A stretch of 22,163 bases of DNA from assembly GCA_020253595.1 (NCBI GenBank), contig JADCBH010000014.1:1-22163 (forward strand), in the 5' to 3' direction. This DNA is from Brevundimonas sp. (GTDB lineage Bacteria > Pseudomonadota > Alphaproteobacteria > Caulobacterales > Caulobacteraceae). Position 1 is the first letter of the stretch. Each line of letters starts with the position of its first letter. The translations under genes were made by a program, and so were the position numbers. Positions 1 through 7,323 of the stretch are shown here, piece after piece. Under the pieces are notes generated by a model. That model was not told the origin of the DNA. It did not search any database and saw only the letters and a list, made by a program, of their open reading frames with translations.

Positions 1-669
1 GACGGCCTGGCCGGCCGCCGACCGCGTGTTGCGCTCGTCGCTGTCGTAGAGTTCGATACTGTCGCCCCGCTCTCGCAGGCGGGTCTGGCTCAGAGAAACG
101 ACCTGCCAGTATCCTTGGGCCAGTTGGTTGATCTGCTGGCGACGCTCGCGGATTGCCCTGTCATCGGCGAAATGCCCTAGCCGAACATGAGCCAGTTCGT
201 GACCCAGAACGAAAGCGATATCTGCATCGCTTTCAGCGCTCTGGATCAGACCGAGTGAGACCATGATCGATCCATCGGGGAGAGCCTCGGCGTGGTAGTG
301 GATGTCGGCCACCACGTACACGTTGACCTCTCCGGTCCGCGGCCGTTCGCCCCAGGACGTATCCAAGCGCCGGATCATCTCATCGAGACTGCTCAAGGTC
401 TCGGTCATCGGCAGCCGCATCGCCCGATGGCGGCCGGAATTGCCGCCTTCGCCCGCGAAAGCGAAAGCACGGTCCGTGGACACGGCGGTCTGGATCTGGG
501 CAACGTCGACCTGGTCAATGTAGGCCCCCCGGGAGCCGTCGATGCTACCGGCTCGATTGGGCAGAAACCGCGAAAGCTGGGCCGATGCGGGCGTGGACCC
601 AAGGCCCGCAGCCAGCGCCAGGACAAGGGCAGCAGCCCCTACCTTTCGACGGTGCCTGGCGGGCATCAT
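1..669 (-). CDS. Secreted M48-like HEXXH metallopeptidase, partial at the C-terminus
   Basis: This frame is open from the ATG at 669 to the left edge (223 codons seen). Residues 1-30 form a signal peptide: a basic stretch RHRRK, a hydrophobic core, then an ASA|Q cleavage site. The mature part carries GHELAHVRLGH, a zincin HEXXH motif with ligands H157 and H161 and catalytic E158. This layout fits the M48/Ste24-like or related secreted minigluzincin families. The third zinc ligand (a downstream Glu) would lie beyond the window. The start is well supported: its ATG overlaps the stop of the upstream gene as ATGA, and a GGAGGAG ribosome site lies about 8 bases before it. It is the third gene of a coupled unit after a CHASE2 protein and a small secreted protein. 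A proteolytic role in the periplasm is inferred and the substrate is unknown. Confidence 0.8.
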   Translation of the reverse strand, partial: MMPARHRRKVGAAALVLALAAGLGSTPASAQLSRFLPNRAGSIDGSRGAYIDQVDVAQIQTAVSTDRAFAFAGEGGNSGRHRAMRLPMTETLSSLDEMIRRLDTSWGERPRTGEVNVYVVADIHYHAEALPDGSIMVSLGLIQSAESDADIAFVLGHELAHVRLGHFADDRAIRERRQQINQLAQGYWQVVSLSQTRLRERGDSIELYDSDERNTRSAAGQAV

Positions 670-1037
670 CGGCAGTCTCCTCCACTGCCCGATCCAGCGT
701 CCACGCCTGGTCGGAATTCGCCTGCGTTCCGCGCGGTTTGCTCACGTGGTCGACAGGTCACGTTCTGAAGTTCCAAGCGCACATCGATGCCCCGGACGAA
801 GATCACTTCTGCGCCATCCCGAATGCCATAGGCCGTTCCGCGAACTGCTACGATAGTTGCAGGTAGAGCCGGAAGGTCCGCTTGACTGCGCGGTCCCAGT
901 GGAGCGCCAGTCTCCGAGAAAACACGAATTTGAGGGAGATTGTAGGCCGTCACACGGCCGATCACGGTCTCCTGGGCCGCCGAAGGTGGGGCGATAGATA
1001 CCGCGACCATGACGGCCATCAGAAAGCGGGGGATCAT
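666..1037 (-). CDS. Small secreted protein of unknown function
   Basis: A 123-residue protein with a clear signal peptide (residues 1-21, ending PPSAA|Q). The mature part is about 100 residues and rich in short beta-like stretches (VIGRVTAYNLP, IVAVRGTAYGIRDGAEV). Two cysteines lie near the C-terminus, and the tail is Gly/Ser rich. I do not recognise the family. The beta-rich look recalls small SH3-like or FecR-like periplasmic domains, but no diagnostic motif is present. Its ATG shares one base with the stop of the CHASE2 gene (TGATG), and its own stop overlaps the start of the metallopeptidase gene (ATGA). Coupled translation of all three is therefore likely, and it may be a partner or inhibitor of the peptidase (inference). 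Confidence 0.7.
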   Translation of the reverse strand: MIPRFLMAVMVAVSIAPPSAAQETVIGRVTAYNLPQIRVFSETGAPLGPRSQADLPALPATIVAVRGTAYGIRDGAEVIFVRGIDVRLELQNVTCRPREQTARNAGEFRPGVDAGSGSGGDCR

Positions 1038-2764
1038 CAGACGTTCTCCTCTGTGGGGGACGGCGGCCGTGGTCTTGTTGTCACTGAGTCTGGGGAAACG
1101 CTGGCAGTCCCGGGTACCGGCTCGCGATCGGCTAGTGGGGCGCTATCGGCATGGGTGATCGAAACCAGCAGCGACTTGATCGCACGAGGCAACGACACCT
1201 TTCGCAGCAGCGCCGCGGTGCCCTTGGCGACCGTTCCGTCGATCATTGTGATGGTCAGGCCCAAGATCATGAGGAGGATCGCTATCCAGTTAATGGGCAC
1301 CGAGACCCAGACACGGAACGCGAGGGTCAAGACTGCGATGAGGCTGACAGTCAGGATTGACAGACCGCTGATGAAGTATAGGGCCAAGCGGCGCCGTTTC
1401 AGGCGAGGATCGGCGGCGGCCGCGCCATCTTGATAGCAACCGATCAGCAATGCGATGCCAGTGCCGAGGATGAAGGTGATTAAGGCTTCCCAGAGGTCGC
1501 CAGCACCCAAGCCTTTGCCCTCGCCACGGCGATACTCGTCGGCCTTTTCGATCAGATTATCCAGCGCCATAGCGTGCCAATGGACGCCCGGTAACTGGCC
1601 ATGGAGCGGTGTGGCTATCCAGTCTGTCCCATCGAACTGGGTTCCGATCAGGACCAGCCGGTCGCCGAGCAGAGTTTCGTAGTCTTCGGGATCCAGACCG
1701 AGACCGGCGACGAGACGGTCGTACTCAAGATGCAATGAATAGATGCAGGCGTCTCTCGGACCAGAACCGACTGCTTCCATGAAGCGGACCCCGGGATTGT
1801 CTTGGGAACGGCAAACGGATGCTGGACCGCTGCTAGTGTCGCGCAGGAGGTCGGCCTGCTCCGGCGCACTGCGACCACCCCAGACCACCGCGAAGGGGTC
1901 GTCGAACGCGCTGAGGTCCGGACGGGCAACGGCGGGTGCCGCTTGGTCCATGAGGATCATCGCGGCGGCTCGGGAAGCCTCGGTCACCGAAGGCAGGCCA
2001 CACGGATCGGAAAGCCGGTCGGCGACGATCGAAAGACAGTTGGCCAGATATAGGGCCATCGGCGGCGTCAGATCGAAGGCCCCGTTCGGCCGCGGCTGAA
2101 CGAGATCGGCACCGCGCTCATTGACCAGGATCGAGGCGAGGATCGCGACGTGCTCGATGCGAGCCTGGTTCTCCCTACGGGTGTTCGTCGCGCTTCGTTC
2201 GGACGCAGGTGGCGGGCGTGCAAAAATGATCGGCACACCACCGGCCTGAATGATGCAGGCCATCTTTACGACCGGATTGACCTGACACCCTGGGCGATCC
2301 GCCCAGCGATCGGCCTTGGACACCGTCGCGACGGAGCTGACGAACGCTTCAAACCTCTCCTGGGCCTCGCTTTGGGTTGCACTGGCTGGACCATCGATCC
2401 ACAGGTCGGCGAAGATCGCTCTTGGTGCGCCGCCGACCTGGGCGATATCTTCAATCATGAAACCGATGTTGTCGGCACCCGGTGGAAAGTCTGGCCAGCC
2501 TGAGCTTTCAAGGGCGCGAACGCCGGCTTCATCAAGCGTGATGACGGAAATGACACTCTGCCCCGCCGCTGGGCTCTCTCTGGGAAACGGATAGCCATCT
2601 GCGGTCATCGCTTGCAGCGAGGCCTGGGCCGCTCGACCCGAGGCGGTGTTCAGGCCGAACAGATCAAGCTGAGCGAGTGCAATCCCAGCCAGGGCGGCGG
2701 CGGCTCCGCTGACAACTGCTCGAAACCAGCGCGTCGCAAACACTTCGAGCCCCCCCCAAGCCAT
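1037..2764 (-). CDS. CHASE2-domain membrane sensor without an output domain
   Basis: The protein has about 575 residues. An N-terminal membrane segment lies near residues 14-34. A large extracytoplasmic region of about 390 residues follows and ends in a typical CHASE2 block (GDRLVLIGTQFDGTDWIATP, then LPGVHWHAMALDNLIE). Three membrane helices follow (ITFILGTGIALLIGC, LALYFISGLSILTVSLIAV, WIAILLMILGLTITMI), with a cytoplasmic tail of about 60 residues. CHASE2 is an extracellular sensing domain normally joined after three helices to a cyclase, kinase or GGDEF domain, and here nothing follows except a Pro/Ser-rich tail. The loop region contains six cysteines (GCQ, MAC, NCL, PCG, VCR, ACI), which suits disulfides in the periplasm. 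The start is uncertain: I chose the ATG at 2764, but a TTG at 2803 adds 13 residues and neither has a strong ribosome site. Confidence 0.85.
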   Translation of the reverse strand: MAWGGLEVFATRWFRAVVSGAAAALAGIALAQLDLFGLNTASGRAAQASLQAMTADGYPFPRESPAAGQSVISVITLDEAGVRALESSGWPDFPPGADNIGFMIEDIAQVGGAPRAIFADLWIDGPASATQSEAQERFEAFVSSVATVSKADRWADRPGCQVNPVVKMACIIQAGGVPIIFARPPPASERSATNTRRENQARIEHVAILASILVNERGADLVQPRPNGAFDLTPPMALYLANCLSIVADRLSDPCGLPSVTEASRAAAMILMDQAAPAVARPDLSAFDDPFAVVWGGRSAPEQADLLRDTSSGPASVCRSQDNPGVRFMEAVGSGPRDACIYSLHLEYDRLVAGLGLDPEDYETLLGDRLVLIGTQFDGTDWIATPLHGQLPGVHWHAMALDNLIEKADEYRRGEGKGLGAGDLWEALITFILGTGIALLIGCYQDGAAAADPRLKRRRLALYFISGLSILTVSLIAVLTLAFRVWVSVPINWIAILLMILGLTITMIDGTVAKGTAALLRKVSLPRAIKSLLVSITHADSAPLADREPVPGTASVSPDSVTTRPRPPSPTEENV

Positions 2765-2882
2765 TGCAGTCTGCACTTCGTCATTCGACGTTCTGCGAGT
2801 CAACCAGAGAGTGCAACTGGAAGGATATTTGCTCCGCTAGCCAAACCGTGAATGTGTGCGTCACCCCCAATTCGCGAGACGC

Positions 2883-2904
2883 TCCGGACACGCATCCGGA
2901 CACG
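2883..2904. repeat. Short direct repeat in a divergent intergenic region
   Basis: TCCGGACACG occurs twice with a 12-base period (2883-2892 and 2895-2904), and each copy contains the palindrome TCCGGA. It lies just before the small gene starting at 2926 and upstream of the CHASE2 operon. It could be a paired regulator site or chance. Confidence 0.4.
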
Positions 2905-2925
2905 GCAGGCAAGAAGGAAACGTCC

Positions 2926-3156
2926 ATGGCTTCGCTGCATCCGGCGGACCGCGTTTCGGGCGCCAGGAAACAGGACCGGGCGCGGTCCGACGACGGTCCC
3001 CACCCCTCGATCTGCGGTATTGCAGGCTTCGGTGTCATCGCCGCAGCCGGCGTGCTGACGCATCTGCTGTTCCGCCTGATGGTCCAGGCGGAGCGGAAAG
3101 ACCAGGCGCCCCAGATCAGGCGGCCATGCGGCCCCAGACGGCGCGGTCGGCGCTGA
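2926..3156 (+). CDS. Possible small single-membrane-helix protein
   Basis: An open frame of 76 residues starts at an ATG preceded by AAGGAAA at suitable spacing. Residues 1-32 are polar and charged. A hydrophobic helix follows (GIAGFGVIAAAGVLTHLLF, about residues 34-52), then a basic tail. The last 40 bases overlap the end of the convergent gene on the other strand, which is unusual and weakens the call. No family was recognised. It is the only plausible gene between the CHASE2 operon and 3116. Confidence 0.4.
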   Translation: MASLHPADRVSGARKQDRARSDDGPHPSICGIAGFGVIAAAGVLTHLLFRLMVQAERKDQAPQIRRPCGPRRRGRR

Positions 3157-3496
3157 CGGCGTCGAGCAGGCCCTTCTTCGCGCGCGTCATCAACTGGCGC
3201 AGCACCGCCGTCGGCAGGGCGCAGAACTGCGGCTCGACCAGCGCCGGGTCACAGTCGCATTCCGGCGCGGCGAACAGGGCGGCGTTCACCTCTGGCGAAC
3301 GGTCGTGGATCAGCCAGGCCAGACGGCGCGCGCGTTCCGGATCGTTGCGGTGAAGCATCGGGTCCTCGGCGAACAGCTCGCAGCCCAGCTCCATCAGATA
3401 GTCGAAGCCCAGTTTCTCGAACCGGCGCGCGTCGGCGGCCGTGACCGGGCAGGCCTCGTCCAGATCGAACACGACGTCGTTCATCAGAAACAGCAT
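3116..3496 (-). CDS. Conserved-looking hypothetical protein
   Basis: From the ATG at 3496 this gives 126 residues, with other in-frame starts at 3535 and 3484. The sequence is soluble and rich in Asp, Glu and Leu (NDVVFDLDEACPV, FEKLGFDYLMELGCELF). It has no membrane segment or signal peptide, and it has a Cys pair in ECDCDP. Codon use matches the high-GC chromosome, so it looks like a real gene. I do not recognise the family and assign no function. Confidence 0.6.
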   Translation of the reverse strand: MLFLMNDVVFDLDEACPVTAADARRFEKLGFDYLMELGCELFAEDPMLHRNDPERARRLAWLIHDRSPEVNAALFAAPECDCDPALVEPQFCALPTAVLRQLMTRAKKGLLDAVSADRAVWGRMAA

Positions 3497-3597
3497 GAAG
3501 GGCACTCGCCTGACGTCGACGCTTCTCGCCGACACCGCTGACCCTACGCCCGTCTGGTTTTCGGTTCCGTGTGCGAACGGGGTTAGCGAGGGGTTTA

Positions 3598-3618
3598 GGG
3601 GCGAGGGGCGAGGGGCGA
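3598..3618. repeat. Heptamer array, three GGGGCGA units
   Basis: Three exact tandem copies of GGGGCGA lie immediately beyond the stop of the four-helix-bundle remnant. The unit is the reverse complement of the CTCG(T/A)CC heptamers on the other side of that remnant, so the two arrays bound the cassette as an inverted pair. Confidence 0.6.
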
Positions 3619-3620
3619 AG

Positions 3621-3868
3621 TCAGTGAGTCTGGGGCGGAACTTGGTCCAGCCGCTGCTTCAAGCGCGTAAGCATTCGGCTCAGCTCGTCGGCGAGCTGTA
3701 GTGCCGGAGCCACCCGTTCGGTTGTCAAATGTCCGACGCGGCCGCGCGCTGCATCTGGTTCGTCATGCCGAACTGTTCGGTTCTCGGCATCGCAGGGGAT
3801 AGCGCATAGACGTGCGCAGCCAAGTCCATGGCCTTCGTCCACACTTTCAGGTCCGGGTACCCCTTCAT
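3621..3868 (-). pseudogene. Decayed four-helix-bundle protein (23S rRNA intervening-sequence/S23 family)
   Basis: The frame from ATG 3868 encodes a classic family N-terminus: YPDLKVWTKAMDLAAHVYAL, then RTEQFGMTNQMQRAAAS, and then stops at 3725. The expected next motif (NIAEG and helix 3) is missing. A second frame continues to 3621 and encodes the family C-terminal helix (PALQLADELSRMLTRLKQRL). Full-length members have about 115-125 residues, and this remnant spans only 248 bases. An internal deletion with a frameshift is therefore the simplest reading. The ATG overlaps the stop of the DUF1491 gene. Heptamer arrays in opposite orientation flank it. Members occur inside 23S rRNA intervening sequences and as free-standing genes of uncertain function, and the Avd protein of diversity-generating retroelements has the same fold. 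Confidence 0.75.
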
Positions 3869-4212
3869 TCCTCGTCCCTCGACCCTCGTCCCTCGACCCT
3901 TTCCGTGATGAAATGCCGCCCCTGGCGGTCCTCGACTTCGACGACCCAGATGTCCGGATCGTAGCCGCGCTGGCGCTCGATGTAGGCGTCCAGCTCGCTC
4001 TCGCTGCCCTTCACCGGCTGGATCCACAGGCGATCGCCGTCCTGTCCGAACGCCTCGGTGAACAGGCGGGCCTGCCGGGTCGAGGTGTCATAGGCCTTGA
4101 CGATCACGGTCCCTGCGCGGGCGTCGCCCCGGCGCACGACCGTCGCGTTGGCTCCCTCGATTTCGGCGCGGCGGATCAGGGCCGAGACCCACAGGTCTGA
4201 GTTCAGAAGCAA
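3865..4212 (-). CDS. DUF1491 family protein
   Basis: A 115-residue protein with the features of the alphaproteobacterial DUF1491 family: DLWVSALIRRAEIEGANATV at the N-terminus, RRGDARAGTVIVKAYD, and DPDIWVVEVEDRQGRHF near the end. The biochemical function is unknown. The start is a TTG at 4212, with weak ribosome-binding sequence before it. Family members usually end close to the RHF motif. Here 12-14 extra residues (RVEGRGSRDEE) are encoded by the heptamer array, and the stop overlaps the ATG of the four-helix-bundle remnant. This suggests the cassette arrived at the 3' end of the gene and supplied a new tail. Confidence 0.85.
   Translation of the reverse strand: MLLNSDLWVSALIRRAEIEGANATVVRRGDARAGTVIVKAYDTSTRQARLFTEAFGQDGDRLWIQPVKGSESELDAYIERQRGYDPDIWVVEVEDRQGRHFITERVEGRGSRDEE
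3871..3898. repeat. Heptamer array, four CTCG(T/A)CC units
   Basis: Two exact 14-base units run in tandem, each made of CTCGTCC followed by CTCGACC. Read on the minus strand they give GG(T/A)CGAG repeats that encode the DUF1491 C-terminal tail and lead into the start codon of the four-helix-bundle remnant. They pair with the GGGGCGA array at 3598-3618. Confidence 0.65.
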
Positions 4213-4236
4213 ATCGCTAACCCTGCTCGGAAACGG

Positions 4237-4256
4237 GACCGCAAAGCCCTGCGGTC
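4237..4256 (+). promoter_or_regulatory. Small hairpin before the secreted hypothetical gene
   Basis: GACCGCA and TGCGGTC form a perfect 7-bp stem with a 6-base loop, 12 bases before the ATG at 4269. It lies inside the only 56 bases separating two divergent genes, so it must fall in or next to a promoter or leader. A role is not shown. Confidence 0.25.
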
Positions 4257-4268
4257 TAGGGTCGGTCC

Positions 4269-5138
4269 ATGAGGATAGGCCAAATCCGCAAGATCGCCAT
4301 CACGGCCGTGGTCGCCGCAACGAGCGCGCTGGCGCCCGCCGTCGGCTGGGCCGTGACCGGAACCTACTATGACCGCGCCTTCGTTCTGGCCGCGCATGAG
4401 AAGTGCCGCCTGTTCGCCGCCCCGGTCGCAGGCGCTCTGTCGGCCGCGACGCTGCAGGCCCACGGCGCGGCGTTGCGGGCGGGGGCGACCGAGGCCGATC
4501 TGACCGCCACCGCGCGCCGGGCCCGGGTACGGGCGGCCGAGGTCTCGTGCCGCAATCCCGAACTGATCATCGTCCGCGACCGTGTGACCGACGCCTTCCA
4601 GGGCTGGGCGCGCACGCCGCGCATGGACTTTCCCGGCACGCGGGCCAGCTGGACCGCCAATCGCCTGCGCGCGGTCGAGCCACGCTGGCGGCTGATGCAG
4701 GCGGGGATGACGGGGGCCTCGCCGGTGACCTTTGGCCTGGTCGCGGAGGAGACCGGGCATGAGGCCCTGTCGGCCGTGGTGTCCTTCGTCGGTCGGCCCC
4801 GGCCCTACGCCGCCCGCATCGTCATGCGCGATCCGTCGCTTGCCTCCCGGCCCTGGTTGACGGCGGCCGGGGTCGGCATCCTGCCGCCCGAGGCCCAGCG
4901 CCGCACGGTCTGGTCGGCCGGGACCACGTCCGCCGAGGTGTCCGTGCTCACCGAGGGCCGGACCCAGGGCGAGGTCTGGCGCTTCCCGGATGCGGGGGCG
5001 GCGGACCTGGCTGAACTGGATCCGCGCGAACCCTTCCTGATCCAGTTCCTGTTCCGCGACGGCAGTGTCGCCACGGCCCAGTTCGAGGCTGGGGACTTCG
5101 CTGCGGCGCGGGCCTTCGTGGCGCTGGGAACGATCTGA
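4269..5138 (+). CDS. Secreted hypothetical protein
   Basis: A 289-residue protein. Residues 1-28 look like a signal peptide (basic RKIAITAVV start, Ala-rich core, GWA end). The next part is helical and Ala-rich with two cysteines (HEKCRLF, EVSCRNPEL) that could form a disulfide. The C-terminal half appears to be mostly strands. I do not recognise a family. An AGGG ribosome-site-like sequence precedes the ATG. It is divergent from DUF1491 and convergent with the Uma2 gene, with only seven bases separating the two stops, so it is probably a single-gene unit. Confidence 0.75.
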   Translation: MRIGQIRKIAITAVVAATSALAPAVGWAVTGTYYDRAFVLAAHEKCRLFAAPVAGALSAATLQAHGAALRAGATEADLTATARRARVRAAEVSCRNPELIIVRDRVTDAFQGWARTPRMDFPGTRASWTANRLRAVEPRWRLMQAGMTGASPVTFGLVAEETGHEALSAVVSFVGRPRPYAARIVMRDPSLASRPWLTAAGVGILPPEAQRRTVWSAGTTSAEVSVLTEGRTQGEVWRFPDAGAADLAELDPREPFLIQFLFRDGSVATAQFEAGDFAAARAFVALGTI

Positions 5139-5145
5139 AGTCGGG

Positions 5146-5721
5146 TCAGCTTATCAGGTCAGCGACGACCAGCGGCTCCGCGACGCCGGGAACCTGAAGC
5201 GGCTCCGCAAAAGCGACTCCTCGCGGTGCGCCATAGCGATCACCATCCAGCTGATGGACCCAGGTCACGCGCTTCTCGACATCCATGACCCAATACCGGC
5301 GAACGCCATAAGACTGGTACAACCCGGCCTTCGGTCCGAGGTCCTGTTGCAGGCTGGTGTTGGCAACCTCGATCACCAGGTCGGCGTCTGGCCCGCGCAC
5401 GTCATTCACATTCATCGCAGCCGGATACAGGAACAGGTCAGGTTCGGGCTCATCGAACTCGCCCAGGCGGAAGGGTCCGGCGACCGCCAGTTTGATGTCC
5501 TCGCCAAGGCGCCGGCTGACCCAGTTCAGGAGTTCGGTTTCAAGCTGCCGATGCAACGGGCCTTGCGCCGACATCTCGATCAGTTCTCCGTCCAGAAGTT
5601 CGTAGCGCGGGCCGTCGTCGAAGAAGCCCTGTTCGCACATGGCTTCGACCTCCGAGGCTGTGAAGCGTCGACGTCGGCGGGCGGGCTGGTCGGGATCGTG
5701 CCAGAGATCGAAAGCCGTCAT
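5146..5721 (-). CDS. Uma2 family protein (restriction-endonuclease-like fold, DUF820)
   Basis: A 191-residue protein with the Uma2 pattern: FTASEVEAMCEQGFF, then YELLDGELIEMSAQG and HRQLETELL. The PD-(D/E)XK-like core follows as EPDLFLYP, then DADLVIEVANTSLQQDLGPK and LYQSYGVRRYWVMD. Candidate metal-binding residues are the Asp of EPD, the Glu of VIEV and the downstream Lys. The family is very widespread, has a nuclease-like fold and has no agreed function. It stands alone, between a convergent secreted gene and the end of mmsA. Confidence 0.88.
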   Translation of the reverse strand: MTAFDLWHDPDQPARRRRRFTASEVEAMCEQGFFDDGPRYELLDGELIEMSAQGPLHRQLETELLNWVSRRLGEDIKLAVAGPFRLGEFDEPEPDLFLYPAAMNVNDVRGPDADLVIEVANTSLQQDLGPKAGLYQSYGVRRYWVMDVEKRVTWVHQLDGDRYGAPRGVAFAEPLQVPGVAEPLVVADLIS

Positions 5722-5761
5722 GGTCTAACTTTACCACAGGCGGCCCGACCTCGCATCCGCC

Positions 5762-7264
5762 TCACCGCATCGTCGGGATGACGAAGCTGGAGTCGGCGTG
5801 CTCCAGGTCTGAGTCAGGCCAGCGGGCGGTGACGGTCTTGACCTTGGTGAAGAACTTCACGCCTTCCATGCCGTGCTGGTTGGTGTCGCCGAACGCCGAG
5901 CGCTTCCAGCCGCCGAAGGTGTGATAGGCGACCGGCACCGGGATCGGCACATTGATGCCCACCATGCCGACGTTGACCCGCGCGGCGAAGTCCCGCGCCG
6001 CCCGCCCGTTCTGGGTGAAGATGGCCACGCCGTTGCCGTACTGGTGCTTCGAGGGCAGGGCCAGCGCCTCCTCGAAGCTGGCGGCGCGCACGATCTGCAG
6101 CACGGGGCCGAAGATCTCTTCCTTGTAGGAGGCCATGTCCGGCGTGACGTGGTCGAACAGCGACGGGCCGACGAAGTAGCCGTTCTCGTGCCCCTGCAGC
6201 GAGAAGCCCCGGCCGTCGACGACCAGTTCGGCGCCGTCCTTGACCCCCTGGTCGATCCAGCCCTCCACCCGGGCCTTGTGCTGGGCGGTGACGACCGGGC
6301 CATAGTGGGCGCCCGCGTCGGTCGAGACGCCCACACGAAGCGTGGCGATCTCGGCCACCATGCGCTCGCGCAGTTCGTCCGCCGTCTTCTGGCCCACCGG
6401 CACGACGACCGGCAGGGCCATGCAACGCTCGCCCGCCGAGCCGAAGGCGGCGCCCGACAGGTCCTTGATCACCTGGTCCATGTCGGCGTCGGGCAGGACG
6501 ATGCCATGGTTCTTGGCCCCGCCCATGGCCTGGACGCGCTTATTGTTGGCCGCGCCCATCTGGTAGACGTAATGGGCGATGTCGGACGAGCCGACGAAGC
6601 TGACGGCATGGATCAGGGGGTGGGTCAGGATGGCGTCGACCGCCGCCTTGTCGCCGTGGACGACATTCAGCACCCCGGCCGGAGCACCCGCCTCCATCAT
6701 CAGCTCGGCCAGACGCACCGGCACCGACGGATCGCGCTCGGACGGCTTCAGCACGAAGGTGTTGCCGACCGCGATGGCCACCCCGAACATCCACATCGGG
6801 ATCATGGCCGGGAAGTTGAACGGGGTGATGCCCGACACCACGCCCAGCGGCTGACGCATGGAATAGACGTCGATGCCGGGGCCGGCCCCTTGCGTGTACT
6901 CGCCCTTGAGCGCGTGGGGGATGCCGCAGGCGAACTCGATGACCTCCAGGCCGCGCTGGATGTCGCCCTTGGCGTCGGCGATGACCTTGCCGTGCTCGGA
7001 GGACAGCATCTCGGCCAGCTCGTTCATGTTCGCCTCGACCAGGCGCTTGAACTCGAACATCACCCGCGCGCGGCGTTGCGGGTTCGTGCTGGACCACCCT
7101 TCAAAGGCGGCCTGCGCGGCCTGGACGGCGCGATCGACCTCGCCCTCGGTCGCCAGCTGCACGCGTGCCTGCACCTCGCCGGTGTTCGGATTGAACACGT
7201 CGCCGAACCGGCCCGACGCGCCCGTGAATGAGGCACCGTCGACGAAGTGAGCGATGTTTCGCAT
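5762..7264 (-). CDS. mmsA: CoA-acylating methylmalonate-semialdehyde dehydrogenase
   Basis: A 500-residue aldehyde dehydrogenase, the usual length for MmsA/IolA. It oxidises methylmalonate semialdehyde (from valine or thymine) or malonate semialdehyde to propionyl-CoA or acetyl-CoA with NAD and CoA. Visible marks are ITPFNFPAMIPMWMFGVAIA, the cofactor-region LKPSERDPSVPVRLAELM, SFVGSSDIAHYVY, and the catalytic Cys281 in GSAGERCMALPVV. The C-terminal FTKVKTVTARWP is typical of MmsA. The ATG at 7264 was chosen over a longer frame because GAGGAAG precedes it and the family starts near this point. The nearby cobalamin adenosyltransferase may serve the same propionyl-CoA route, although a repeat lies between them. 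Confidence 0.95.
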   Translation of the reverse strand: MRNIAHFVDGASFTGASGRFGDVFNPNTGEVQARVQLATEGEVDRAVQAAQAAFEGWSSTNPQRRARVMFEFKRLVEANMNELAEMLSSEHGKVIADAKGDIQRGLEVIEFACGIPHALKGEYTQGAGPGIDVYSMRQPLGVVSGITPFNFPAMIPMWMFGVAIAVGNTFVLKPSERDPSVPVRLAELMMEAGAPAGVLNVVHGDKAAVDAILTHPLIHAVSFVGSSDIAHYVYQMGAANNKRVQAMGGAKNHGIVLPDADMDQVIKDLSGAAFGSAGERCMALPVVVPVGQKTADELRERMVAEIATLRVGVSTDAGAHYGPVVTAQHKARVEGWIDQGVKDGAELVVDGRGFSLQGHENGYFVGPSLFDHVTPDMASYKEEIFGPVLQIVRAASFEEALALPSKHQYGNGVAIFTQNGRAARDFAARVNVGMVGINVPIPVPVAYHTFGGWKRSAFGDTNQHGMEGVKFFTKVKTVTARWPDSDLEHADSSFVIPTMR

Positions 7265-7323
7265 GGGAACGCTTCCTCGGAGTTCTATCTTTGGCGCGGG
7301 GTTTAGCGTGGGGTGCCGGGCGT

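Noticed and set aside
3598..3898. Short repeat arrays as a possible CRISPR
   Set aside because: The units are seven bases long with no spacers, so this is a tandem heptamer repeat and not a CRISPR array.
5873..7231. 452-residue open frame on the plus strand
   Set aside because: It is antisense to mmsA with the usual His/Asp/Arg-rich shadow composition and no domain.
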